From: CAZASK01 sp964487845
GTDB taxonomy: Bacteria; Chlamydiota; Chlamydiia; Chlamydiales; FEN-1388
DNA length: 6,940 nt
NCBI GenBank assembly: GCA_964487845.1
Contig: CAZASK010000045.1
Coordinates: forward strand, 1 to 6,940
Direction of reading: 5' to 3'
In this document: positions 1-6,571 of the stretch, piece after piece
Numbering within the stretch: the stretch's first letter is position 1
How the letters are laid out: every line of letters starts with the position of its first letter
Position numbers and translations under genes: made by a program
The notes under the pieces: generated by a model
What the model was told of the DNA's origin: nothing
Databases searched by the model: none
What the model saw: the letters and a program-made list of their open reading frames with translations, nothing else

Positions 1-1
1 A

Positions 2-47
2 AAATAGGAAATTTCTAAATTGGTGAAATAGGAAATTTTAAACTTGG
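2..47. repeat. Two direct copies of an AT-rich 22-base unit, period 24
   Basis: Two copies (2-23 and 26-47) both begin AAATAGGAAATTT and end in TTGG; by eye 19 of 22 positions match. They lie just left of the IS target site and run to the window edge, so more copies could lie outside. I see no coding potential on the plus strand. On the minus strand one frame stays open from about 49 to the window edge, but it has no start codon and lies downstream of a stop. The region may be a regulatory or intergenic repeat. Function unknown. Confidence 0.5.
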
Positions 48-53
48 TTTAAC

Positions 54-62
54 ATGAATGCT
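54..62. repeat. Left copy of the 9-bp target site duplication
   Basis: ATGAATGCT lies immediately outside the left inverted repeat and is repeated exactly at 1224-1232, immediately outside the right inverted repeat. A 9-bp duplication is the known hallmark of the IS903 subgroup of the IS5 family, and it fixes the element ends at 63 and 1223. Confidence 0.95.
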
Positions 63-77
63 GGCCTTGTTGCATAA
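63..77. repeat. Left terminal inverted repeat of the IS
   Basis: GGCCTTGTTGCATAA is a perfect 15-bp inverted match to 1209-1223. Past a three-base mismatch, three further bases (AGC) also match, giving 18 of 21. It is the end distal to the transposase start. Confidence 0.95.
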
Positions 78-133
78 TGTAGCTCCAAGTAGGAAGTGCC
101 AATGTCGCTATCAACTAATTGATTTAATTTAGT

Positions 134-1151
134 TCAATCAGATTTTACTACCCATCTTCCCCTTGGAAGACCGAGTTTGTTCATTTTATTGATTATCAGG
201 CATTTACAAATCGCTTCTGTCTGCTGAGAATCTTGTCGACGCGCTTTTAGATAGTCTCCACATGTCTTTTTAACTCGAAACATGCTAGTTTCTACCAACG
301 ATCTTTGGTGATAGTTAGAACAGATTTTCCATAGCTTTCTTCCGCTTGCATCACCACCGAAGCCCGCAATAATTGCGAGACATTCGTCTCGCTTGCGCTC
401 CCAGCCATCCTGAGCTCCCTTATAGGTAGCATCTCGAGAAGGAGGGACTATACAAACACCTCCTTTCTTGTGTACTTTCTTACGAAAACGACTCGCATCG
501 TAGGCGCCATCTCCTCGTGCTGACTTGATTGTTTTAGGCAACGCATCCAACATTTTTTTCTGCTACTTCTGCATCACCTTCATTATTGTGCGTGAGTGCA
601 CAGCAAAGAATTTCTTGCGTTTCAGCATCGATGCCGATATGAAATTTCTTCCATGTACGACGTTTAGATTTTCCATGAATTTTCATTTTCCATTCACCCT
701 CTCCGTATATTTTCAATCCTGTTGAATTAAAAATAATGTGATAATCTTTCTTTCCTTTAAGCATGCGGTTAATGAGCTTGTGCAATGTTCGGGCTCTTCG
801 CGAGATTTGGGTGTAGCTGGGTACAGGGAGATCCTGATTCATCAATTGGAATAAAGACTTCGCAAACCCTTCCAGACTGCGTAAAGTTAATTTGAACATC
901 TCTCGAAGCAAGAGGAGTGTAAGAATGGCATCATTTGAATAAGTTTCTGGTCTACCGGCACGACAGGAACACGGGGTTGACAGCCAATTTTTAACCGCTT
1001 TATCTTCAACCCGAATAGTTATGCTTCCTCTTTGGATGAGCGCTCTGTTATAATCTGACCAATTGCGAATTTTGTATCTTTGAGTTTGCATGGGGTAGTT
1101 TCCTGTTCTCTTTAGTCGGAAACAGACTATCTCATGCTTTTTTCTGCGCAC
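134..1151 (-). pseudogene. IS903-type DDE transposase, frameshifted and missing one catalytic Asp
   Basis: The N-terminal part runs from 1151 to 534 and the C-terminal part from 553 to 134, in a different frame. The likely true start is the ATG at 1089-1091, because its MQTQRYKIRNW opening matches the family N-terminus and an AGGAAA ribosome site sits 7 bases upstream (1099-1104). Joined by removing one base from the A7 run (plus-strand T run 553-559), the protein would be about 318 residues; IS903 transposase is 307. The C-terminal catalytic residues are present: Asp in GDGAYD (about residue 194 of the joined protein) and Glu in RSLVETSMFRVK (about 267). The first catalytic Asp, normally in a DSTGLK motif (Asp121 of IS903), is Asn here: FNSTGLK, codon 726-728, residue 122. 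Both lesions predict an inactive product. A homopolymer sequencing error or transcriptional slippage could explain the frameshift but not the substitution. The family call is near certain. Confidence 0.93.
1099..1104 (-). promoter_or_regulatory. Ribosome binding site that supports the internal transposase start
   Basis: AGGAAA on the minus strand lies 7 bases before the ATG at 1089-1091. This favours that start over the upstream ATG at 1151, whose extra 20 residues do not resemble the family N-terminus. Confidence 0.6.
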
Positions 1152-1163
1152 TGAATTTTGGTG

Positions 1164-1191
1164 TATTTAACGAATTGCTATCTGTTCACAA
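1164..1191 (-). promoter_or_regulatory. Possible transposase promoter
   Basis: On the minus strand TTGTGA (1186-1191) is followed after 16 bases by TAAATA (1164-1169), about 70 bases upstream of the transposase ATG. Both hexamers are poor matches to the sigma70 consensus. The call rests mostly on position inside the IS end. Confidence 0.3.
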
Positions 1192-1208
1192 CCCAATCGT
1201 AGGCTGGT

Positions 1209-1223
1209 TTATGCAACAAGGCC
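1209..1223. repeat. Right terminal inverted repeat of the IS
   Basis: TTATGCAACAAGGCC is the exact reverse complement of 63-77. It is the end nearest the transposase start codon and is directly followed by the second copy of the target duplication. Confidence 0.95.
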
Positions 1224-1232
1224 ATGAATGCT
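1224..1232. repeat. Right copy of the 9-bp target site duplication
   Basis: ATGAATGCT here is identical to 54-62. The perfect match shows that neither flank has changed since insertion. Confidence 0.95.
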
Positions 1233-1251
1233 TGCCAACATGTACTTGTCA
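1233..1251. repeat. Copy of a 17-base motif also found upstream of the operon
   Basis: TGCCAACAT, then GT, then ACTTGTCA. The same two blocks, without the GT, stand at 6543-6559. The motif therefore lies on both sides of the two binding-protein genes. On the minus strand this copy overlaps a perfect TTGACA hexamer (1247-1252). It could be a duplicated promoter region or a short dispersed repeat. Confidence 0.45.
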
Positions 1252-1258
1252 ACAGGAA

Positions 1259-1289
1259 TATGCCAAGAGGCGCTATGCCTCTTGGTATA
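1259..1289 (-). terminator. Hairpin at the 3' end of the oppA-like gene
   Basis: An inverted repeat forms a stem of about 13 pairs (1259-1271 with 1277-1289, one G-T pair, core CCAAGAGGC/GCCTCTTGG) around a 5-base loop. It begins 10 bases after the stop of the 539-residue gene. In that gene's direction the stem is followed by ATATTCC rather than a clear T run, whereas on the plus strand a T-rich stretch follows. It may end transcription inefficiently, act in both directions, or protect the mRNA 3' end. Confidence 0.65.
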
Positions 1290-1298
1290 AGTTATTTT

Positions 1299-2918
1299 CT
1301 ATTTTTCTATCGTAATGTCTTTTAACTCTAGTTGGCCTACAGGACTCAGATATTCTCCCTTGACATATGGCTTTTTCGCAAATTTATATGTGTGACCATA
1401 CACTGGAATCAAGGGCATTTCATTGGTTAGAAGGGCTTCTGCCTTCTGTAACCATTCCAATCTTTTGTTTATATCTACCTCTTTATCTGCATTTTCTAGA
1501 TAGGTAATATAGTCGGGGTGTTCCCATCCTGTACCGTTGAGTCCACTTGTTTTGAACTTGATCGACTCTAGATTGTAGATGGGGTCTTGATACCAAGAAT
1601 ACCAATTCAACCCAGCGATATCAAAGTCACTTGCGATGATTTTCTTTAAATAGGTATTCCAATCACATGAAGTTAGTGTGATTTTCACACCTAATGTGTT
1701 TTGCCATTGTTGCTGGACTGCAGAAGCAATAGCTTTTTCTCTAGGTTCTTGCCAGTGGCTGAGTTGAATGACAGGCAGTTTATTGGAATCTATTCCAAGT
1801 TCTGAAAGGCCTTTTTGAAAAAGCCTGCGAGCTTCTTGTATATCATGATCCTTAAATGCTGGGGTCTCTTGCATCGTGAGTGTGCTCGGCAGTATGCTAA
1901 ATGCAGATTGCTCTCCGCCTTGTAAGAGATGTTCTGTAAGCTCTTTTCTATTGAGTGCAATGGCAAGTGCTTGCCGTATTGACTTATTTGAAAGTAGCTG
2001 GTTATTGGTGTTTACTTGAAACCAAAACATGCCACCTACGCTTCTCATTTCAAGCTGATTCAGTTGTTTTAACTGAGGAATCGCTTCAAGTGGAAGATTA
2101 CCGAAAGGTTCTCCAACCCAGTCGATATCTCCTTTTTCAAACATATTGAGAGCTGTTTGTGGCTCTTCTATAATAGGCGCTGAGATAGAGTCGAGTGTAA
2201 TGGCTTCTGCTCGTGCGTAGAGAGGGTTCTTCTTTAATTTTACCTCTTGTTGATGTTTCCATTCATCTAAGATGAAAGGGCCGTTACATACGAAACTGGT
2301 GCCGCCATTTTTTGCCCAGTTTGGATTCGCTACGGCTGCCTTTTTTGATACAGGCGCATAGAGGGGATTGGCCGCAAGTTCTAGAAAATAGGGCGCGGGA
2401 TGCACGAGCTCGACTAAGAGTGTGTGGTCATCGAGTGCCCGAATACCCACATCATCTAGTGGAACAGCACCTGTTTTTGCACCTTGTGCTCCTTTGATGA
2501 ATGTAAAGGCATAGGCGAAACCAGATGGAAACTTTGGATCTAAAATACTTTTCCAAGCATATTCGAAGTCGTGAGCCGTTACAGGATCACCTGAAGACCA
2601 TTTTCCATCTCGAAGAGAAAATCGGTAGGTGAGACCATCTTGTGAAATTTCTACTTTCTCGGCTGCTGCAAGATAGGGCTTCCCATCTGTTCCAATACGC
2701 GTAAGTCCTTCAAAAAGCTCTCGAATCATCATTTGAGAGCGACGATCACCACCAATGCGAGGGTCAAGTGAGAGAGGTTCTGATGCCAGATATACTTTTA
2801 ATTCACTGACTTTGGCATTGTGGGTATTGCCATGATCTTGATTACTACAACTTGAAATACTCAGAGCAATAATGGTTAAGGCGGTCGGCAAAAGCTGTTT
2901 TTTCGCGTAGAATTTCAT
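1299..2918 (-). CDS. OppA-like ABC transporter solute-binding lipoprotein (family 5)
   Basis: This 539-residue protein has a lipoprotein signal: basic MKFYAKK, a hydrophobic stretch to about residue 21, then ISSC with Cys24 as the lipidated residue. It should be anchored to a membrane and capture peptides or similar ligands for an ABC importer. Residues about 40-539 form the SBP_bac_5 domain: LDPRIG (about 52-57), WSSGDPVTAHDFEYAW as the family signature, VCNGPF in the middle, ALNRKEL in lobe II and WYSWYQDP (439-446). Length is normal for OppA/DppA (about 530-540). Trp442 stands where Salmonella OppA has Asp419, which binds the peptide N-terminus, so ligand choice may differ from that of classical OppA. 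The start is supported by AAGGAT 5 bases upstream. The gene lies 13 bases after the stop of the fusion gene and shares its transcription direction, so the two are probably cotranscribed; a hairpin follows. No permease or ATPase genes are nearby, so a partner transporter encoded elsewhere is assumed. The exact ligand is unknown. Confidence 0.93.
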   Translation of the reverse strand: MKFYAKKQLLPTALTIIALSISSCSNQDHGNTHNAKVSELKVYLASEPLSLDPRIGGDRRSQMMIRELFEGLTRIGTDGKPYLAAAEKVEISQDGLTYRFSLRDGKWSSGDPVTAHDFEYAWKSILDPKFPSGFAYAFTFIKGAQGAKTGAVPLDDVGIRALDDHTLLVELVHPAPYFLELAANPLYAPVSKKAAVANPNWAKNGGTSFVCNGPFILDEWKHQQEVKLKKNPLYARAEAITLDSISAPIIEEPQTALNMFEKGDIDWVGEPFGNLPLEAIPQLKQLNQLEMRSVGGMFWFQVNTNNQLLSNKSIRQALAIALNRKELTEHLLQGGEQSAFSILPSTLTMQETPAFKDHDIQEARRLFQKGLSELGIDSNKLPVIQLSHWQEPREKAIASAVQQQWQNTLGVKITLTSCDWNTYLKKIIASDFDIAGLNWYSWYQDPIYNLESIKFKTSGLNGTGWEHPDYITYLENADKEVDINKRLEWLQKAEALLTNEMPLIPVYGHTYKFAKKPYVKGEYLSPVGQLELKDITIEK

Positions 2919-2923
2919 TGATA

Positions 2924-2929
2924 ATCCTT
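2924..2929 (-). promoter_or_regulatory. Ribosome binding site of the oppA-like lipoprotein gene
   Basis: AAGGAT on the minus strand lies 5 bases before the ATG at 2916-2918, inside the 13-base gap after the upstream stop codon (TAG, 2932-2934). It confirms the start, and the tight gap argues for one transcript. Confidence 0.75.
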
Positions 2930-2931
2930 AT

Positions 2932-5900
2932 CTATGTTTTGGTCTGTTTAGCTTCCTTACGAATGCTTGCCCATTTGAAATCTATTTGACCCAGATGAGA
3001 AAGAAAAATATTTTCTACATGTTGCTTTTTCATGTAGCGGAATGTGTAACAAAATAGAGGAATAATAGGCATTTCTTCCATCACAATCTTTTCGGCAGCA
3101 TGCAGAAGGATCTCGCGTTCATTCATGTCTAAACAGCTTTCAGCTCTATTTAAAAGGGCGGTATAGTCGTCATTTTGCCATTGTGTCATATTCATATCAC
3201 TCGTGCTGTATTTTACTTGCTCTAGGTTGTAAATGGGATCATTATACCACGAATACCACGTAGTTGCCATCAGCTGGAAATCATGTTGCAGACATTTTTC
3301 CATATATCGCGACCAGGTGAATGTTTCTACTCTTAAGTCGATTCCCAAAAGTTCTTTCCATTGTTTTGCAATAGAGTACGCAATAGAGCGATGTAATTCT
3401 TGATCTGAGGTAGTGACTGTAAGTTGAGGTATATTGGCAATCGATTGACCAATTTCCTCTAGCCCTTCATAGAAGAGACGCTTGGCCTCTTCTTTATTTC
3501 CATCAGGAAAAAATTGTTCTCGTGCGAGCGATAAATTGGGAGGAAGAATGCTAAAGGCTGCTGCTTCACCTTCTTGCAGGAGTTCTTGGATGATTGCCTT
3601 TCTATCGACAGCCATTGCTAGAGCGCGCCGTAGTTTTTTTGTAGATAGAGGAAGCGCCTGTACATTACATCCATACCAATGAATAGCTGAGATGGAGTGT
3701 GAATGAATTTTTTCATGCAGACTATTTTTTTGAAATGCTTCTGGAGGGATTTCGGATAGTGGCTCACCTATCCAGTCAAGCTCTCCTTTTTCATACATGC
3801 TAAGAGCTGTTTTTGCATTTTCTATAATAGAAATATCAATTTGATCGAGGTGGACAGATCGACGATCCCAATATTCATTATTTTTCACAGCACGTATTTC
3901 AGTATTTCGTTTCCATTTTGCAAGCTTGAATGGTCCGTTACAAACATAGGTGTCGCCACCATAATAGGCCCACCCTGGGTGTATCTCATCAATTTCTTTG
4001 CAAAGTGGGGAGTAGGCCCAATGTGAAGTGAGCTCTAAGAAAAAAGGCGCTGGATATTCAAGTTCTACCTGGAGTGTATAGTCGTCAATCGAGGTTATAC
4101 CTACATCATCGATCCCGAGTTTTCCTTTTTTGACGGCTTGAGCATTTTTGATTGGGTAGAACAGATAGGCAAAGAGTGATTTAAATCCAGGGTCTAAAAT
4201 TTTTTTCCATGCATATTCAAAGTCATGAGCTTGTACTGGTTTGCCGTTGGACCATCGCGTGTGTCGTAAGTGGAACGTATAGCATTTCTTGTCATCTGAT
4301 ATGGTAACATTCTCCGCGGCAGCAGGAGTACACTTTCCAGATGGATCTATGCGCATGAGGCTTTCGTAGAGCATTTTAATAACGATTCCAGAGGTTCTAT
4401 CAGTTCCTATGCGTGGATCCAGCAATGAGGTGGGTCTTGGGAGGCTAATTTTTAGCGTTTGCTTTTGAGTCGTTTTTTCATTTGTATTGACCTGCTCTCG
4501 TAGAAGTTCCAAAAAATGTTGTAACTTCTCAGGATCTTCAGAAAGTACTATGTAGCCTCTATAGCGTATACCATCAATTTTAAAAGATGTAGAGGCCAAT
4601 TCGAGTTCTTTGAGGTGAAGGTCTTCAATTGCTGTTTCAATACGGGCACATGAGACGCAATCGCTGAGTCTTGTCATTACCGAAAGTGCGTTTTCATTGA
4701 TATGTTCTTTCCACTCGATACCAGCTTTGCTATGTGACTCAAAATGGAGTTTGAGGAAAAGTTGAAACAATGTCTTAAAGAGATCTGGAGATAGCAAAGA
4801 TTGCATCACTATTGGGGTGATCGAATGAAAGAGATTTTCTAGATGGAGTTCATGCTTCAACTCTTGGGGTGTCAATAAGGCCTTTAAACTATTTAGAAGT
4901 TGGTTTTGTTGGCAAATGAGTCCGCCATTAAAATCTCTGACTTCTCCGAGTGCTGTTCCAATAATGGATCCAACAAATTGTCTTGCACGCGATAGATCTA
5001 CTGAATGATCCTGCCTTAGAAACGGTGCTTTTTGACATTCGAGCAAAAAGGTATTGGCTTCTTTTGGGTATTTATTTCTGAGTTTCCCGACAATTTTTTT
5101 AGATCGTGGGATAAAGCGCACTACTTCATGCTGATGGCGAAAAAGAATTTCAAGAGGCGGGTCTTGTTGAGTTTTGAGAATACGCACTAAGATAATAAGA
5201 AACGTAATTGTATTTTCTGATTGACTCTGAAAGGAAATCGTCATCTGAGGAATATCTCTTACAAAGCGTAGTTCACGATTCAAAAGAAGAATATTACGCA
5301 TCACTTCTTCTTCGTTATGAGGCATAAATAGACGATGCGAAAGTTGCTCAATACAGGTGATGAGCTCTTCTTCTAGGCTACTAGAAAGATTTTTTAATTC
5401 CTCATGTGAAATTGCTTTTCCATCTTTTTTTTCTATTTCAATATAGAAGGCACGTACTGAATCAGATGAATTTTCATATGTGAAGAAAGAATGGGGCACA
5501 ACGCATATGTTTGGGATGATTTTTTGACAAGCCTTGAGAATATGCTTTTCATCAAAACGCTCATATTCTTTAATAAAGTTGATTGCAATGATAATGCCGA
5601 TCACCTTCTTTTTCCCAAATGCAAAATGAAGATCAGATCGCACGCATTTGAATATCGCTTTTCGTTGATCAGTGATCTCCTTTTTAGAACTGCGTAGCGA
5701 TTTTCTGAACCAGCTGCAGTAGCAAATAATTCGAATGAGATGCTTGAGATCTCTGATTCTTTTAAATTCGTCGTCACTTGCGAGCAAGGAATATTGCATT
5801 TCAGTAAATAATTCTGCCGCAATCGGCTTTAGCCTACCTTGTGAGAGGTGAACGATCATTTTATGTAGATGTGCTGTTTTTTGATCTAACGTCATTCCTT

Positions 5901-6438
5901 TAGTGGCAAGGATGTGTCGTGCATTGTGAGCGCTTGTTGTCCCGAGTGCGATTTCCTGTGAGAAGGAAGATATGTGCTTCTTAATAAGATATAGAGCGCT
6001 TTCTTCTTCTGAAAAGGTGATGATCTCTCCGAAAAAAAACACTTCTTCTGGACTGTGAGCGTACGCAAAATGAAAAAATTTAGAACGCAATATGTGCGTT
6101 TGTTTTCCTGGTTGCAGCCAGTTTGTAATCATCTCGGAAAAAAATTGTGCGACATCGTGTTGCTTGACTGCTCGAATTAAAATAGTAAAAACGATCTCTC
6201 CTGGAGTTGTAGAAGGTAGTTCACAGTCTATGATAGGAGTTTGGTGCAATAAATTTTCTTTTGTCAACGCCTTTTTTGTAAGAACTTGTATGATGCCCTC
6301 CGTATCAAAAACAGGGCTGCAAACTGGTTTAAAACCATCTTGTGTTTCAATAAGCGGTAGAAGTAAGAATGATTCGGATTGAGTCATTAACGAGTTTTCA
6401 GATGCTGTTGATGCATTCATGTTCCTAACGGCCTTCAT
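2932..6438 (-). CDS. Large fusion protein: unassigned N-terminal region plus OppA-like solute-binding domain
   Basis: This 1168-residue protein has two parts. Residues 1 to about 650 match nothing I recognise: a mixed, mostly soluble-looking sequence with a beta-like hydrophobic strand VIGIIIAINFI (about 278-288), a second (ITFLIILVRIL) and a CVSC pair (Cys594, Cys597). After a polar linker (NTNEKTTQKQT), residues 662-1168 are a full SBP_bac_5 domain, clearly paralogous to the next gene: LDPRIG, WSNGKPVQAHDFEYAW, VCNGPF, AMAVDRK and WYSWYNDP (Trp1064 in place of the OppA N-terminus-binding Asp). Between the two proteins, 24 of 32 positions match around the W-G-PV-AHDFEYAW segment. There is no signal peptide, lipobox or convincing membrane helix, so it is probably cytoplasmic, which is odd for a binding protein. 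SgrR-type regulators are a known precedent for a cytoplasmic family-5 domain, but I see no helix-turn-helix here. The start is uncertain: TAA directly precedes the ATG at 6438, neither it nor the ATG at 6420 has a good ribosome site, and no earlier start is possible in frame. Confidence 0.88.
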   Translation of the reverse strand: MKAVRNMNASTASENSLMTQSESFLLLPLIETQDGFKPVCSPVFDTEGIIQVLTKKALTKENLLHQTPIIDCELPSTTPGEIVFTILIRAVKQHDVAQFFSEMITNWLQPGKQTHILRSKFFHFAYAHSPEEVFFFGEIITFSEEESALYLIKKHISSFSQEIALGTTSAHNARHILATKGMTLDQKTAHLHKMIVHLSQGRLKPIAAELFTEMQYSLLASDDEFKRIRDLKHLIRIICYCSWFRKSLRSSKKEITDQRKAIFKCVRSDLHFAFGKKKVIGIIIAINFIKEYERFDEKHILKACQKIIPNICVVPHSFFTYENSSDSVRAFYIEIEKKDGKAISHEELKNLSSSLEEELITCIEQLSHRLFMPHNEEEVMRNILLLNRELRFVRDIPQMTISFQSQSENTITFLIILVRILKTQQDPPLEILFRHQHEVVRFIPRSKKIVGKLRNKYPKEANTFLLECQKAPFLRQDHSVDLSRARQFVGSIIGTALGEVRDFNGGLICQQNQLLNSLKALLTPQELKHELHLENLFHSITPIVMQSLLSPDLFKTLFQLFLKLHFESHSKAGIEWKEHINENALSVMTRLSDCVSCARIETAIEDLHLKELELASTSFKIDGIRYRGYIVLSEDPEKLQHFLELLREQVNTNEKTTQKQTLKISLPRPTSLLDPRIGTDRTSGIVIKMLYESLMRIDPSGKCTPAAAENVTISDDKKCYTFHLRHTRWSNGKPVQAHDFEYAWKKILDPGFKSLFAYLFYPIKNAQAVKKGKLGIDDVGITSIDDYTLQVELEYPAPFFLELTSHWAYSPLCKEIDEIHPGWAYYGGDTYVCNGPFKLAKWKRNTEIRAVKNNEYWDRRSVHLDQIDISIIENAKTALSMYEKGELDWIGEPLSEIPPEAFQKNSLHEKIHSHSISAIHWYGCNVQALPLSTKKLRRALAMAVDRKAIIQELLQEGEAAAFSILPPNLSLAREQFFPDGNKEEAKRLFYEGLEEIGQSIANIPQLTVTTSDQELHRSIAYSIAKQWKELLGIDLRVETFTWSRYMEKCLQHDFQLMATTWYSWYNDPIYNLEQVKYSTSDMNMTQWQNDDYTALLNRAESCLDMNEREILLHAAEKIVMEEMPIIPLFCYTFRYMKKQHVENIFLSHLGQIDFKWASIRKEAKQTKT

Positions 6439-6571
6439 TTAGTAGGAGATGGTGGTTTTGCCTTTTTGCGACATTAAATACAACCAAAAATCATCGAGTT
6501 TTTCAAAATTGTACCATTTGCTAAGAATAAATGAACTTTTTATGCCAACATACTTGTCATGATAAAAGAGT
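6439..6571 (-). promoter_or_regulatory. Leader and possible promoter of the fusion-gene operon
   Basis: This gap lies between tRNA-Ser(CGA) and the fusion gene. On the minus strand TACAAT (6508-6513), preceded by TGG, is a good -10 candidate and would give a leader of about 60 bases. The -35 match is weak (TTCATT, 16 bases further up). The repeated 17-base motif (6543-6559) lies upstream of it. No strong terminator follows the tRNA (only a short CTCTTTTATC stretch), so read-through from the tRNA promoter is also possible. Confidence 0.35.
6543..6559. repeat. Copy of a 17-base motif also found downstream of the operon
   Basis: TGCCAACATACTTGTCA matches 1233-1251 apart from a 2-base GT insertion in the other copy. 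On the minus strand it lies about 105-120 bases upstream of the fusion gene's first ATG and reads TGACAAGTATGTTGGCA. It may be part of a promoter or operator region, or a dispersed repeat. Confidence 0.45.

Larger units (their letters stand above)
63..1223 (-). mobile_element. Complete IS5-family (IS903-subgroup) insertion sequence, 1161 bp, non-autonomous
   Basis: The element is bounded by perfect 15-bp terminal inverted repeats beginning GGCCTTGTTG and by perfect 9-bp target duplications. Its single gene, on the minus strand, encodes an IS903-like DDE transposase. IS903 itself is about 1.06 kb with ends starting GGCTTTGTTG, so the ends, the duplication length and the protein all agree. The transposase carries a frameshift and a substituted catalytic residue, so this copy probably cannot move by itself. 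It lies downstream of the oppA-like lipoprotein gene, past that gene's hairpin, and interrupts no gene visible in the window. The intact ends and duplication suggest a fairly recent insertion, or a copy that can still be moved in trans. The subgroup call is firm; the exact IS name would need a database comparison. Confidence 0.95.

Noticed and set aside
525..725. Plus-strand open frame inside the IS
   Set aside because: It is antisense to the transposase, and its Phe/Cys-rich translation is typical of a shadow frame.
1091..1151. Extra 20 residues at the N-terminus of the transposase frame
   Set aside because: They do not resemble the IS903 family start, and a ribosome site fits the internal ATG at 1091, so they are probably untranslated.
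1259..1289. Hairpin considered as a terminator for a plus-strand gene, because a T-rich stretch follows on that strand
   Set aside because: No plus-strand gene ends upstream of it, and it stands right after the minus-strand stop codon. Assigned mainly to the minus-strand gene, with bidirectional action left open.
1955..2497. Two short plus-strand frames opposite the oppA-like lipoprotein gene
   Set aside because: Both are antisense to a well-supported gene and show no protein features.
5601..5822. Minus-strand open frame of 73 codons in another frame of the large gene
   Set aside because: It overlaps the long frame completely and has no independent support. There is also no sign that the long frame is broken here.
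6092..6382. Plus-strand open frame of 96 codons
   Set aside because: It lies wholly opposite the 1168-residue gene, has no ribosome site or family resemblance, and is explained as a shadow frame.
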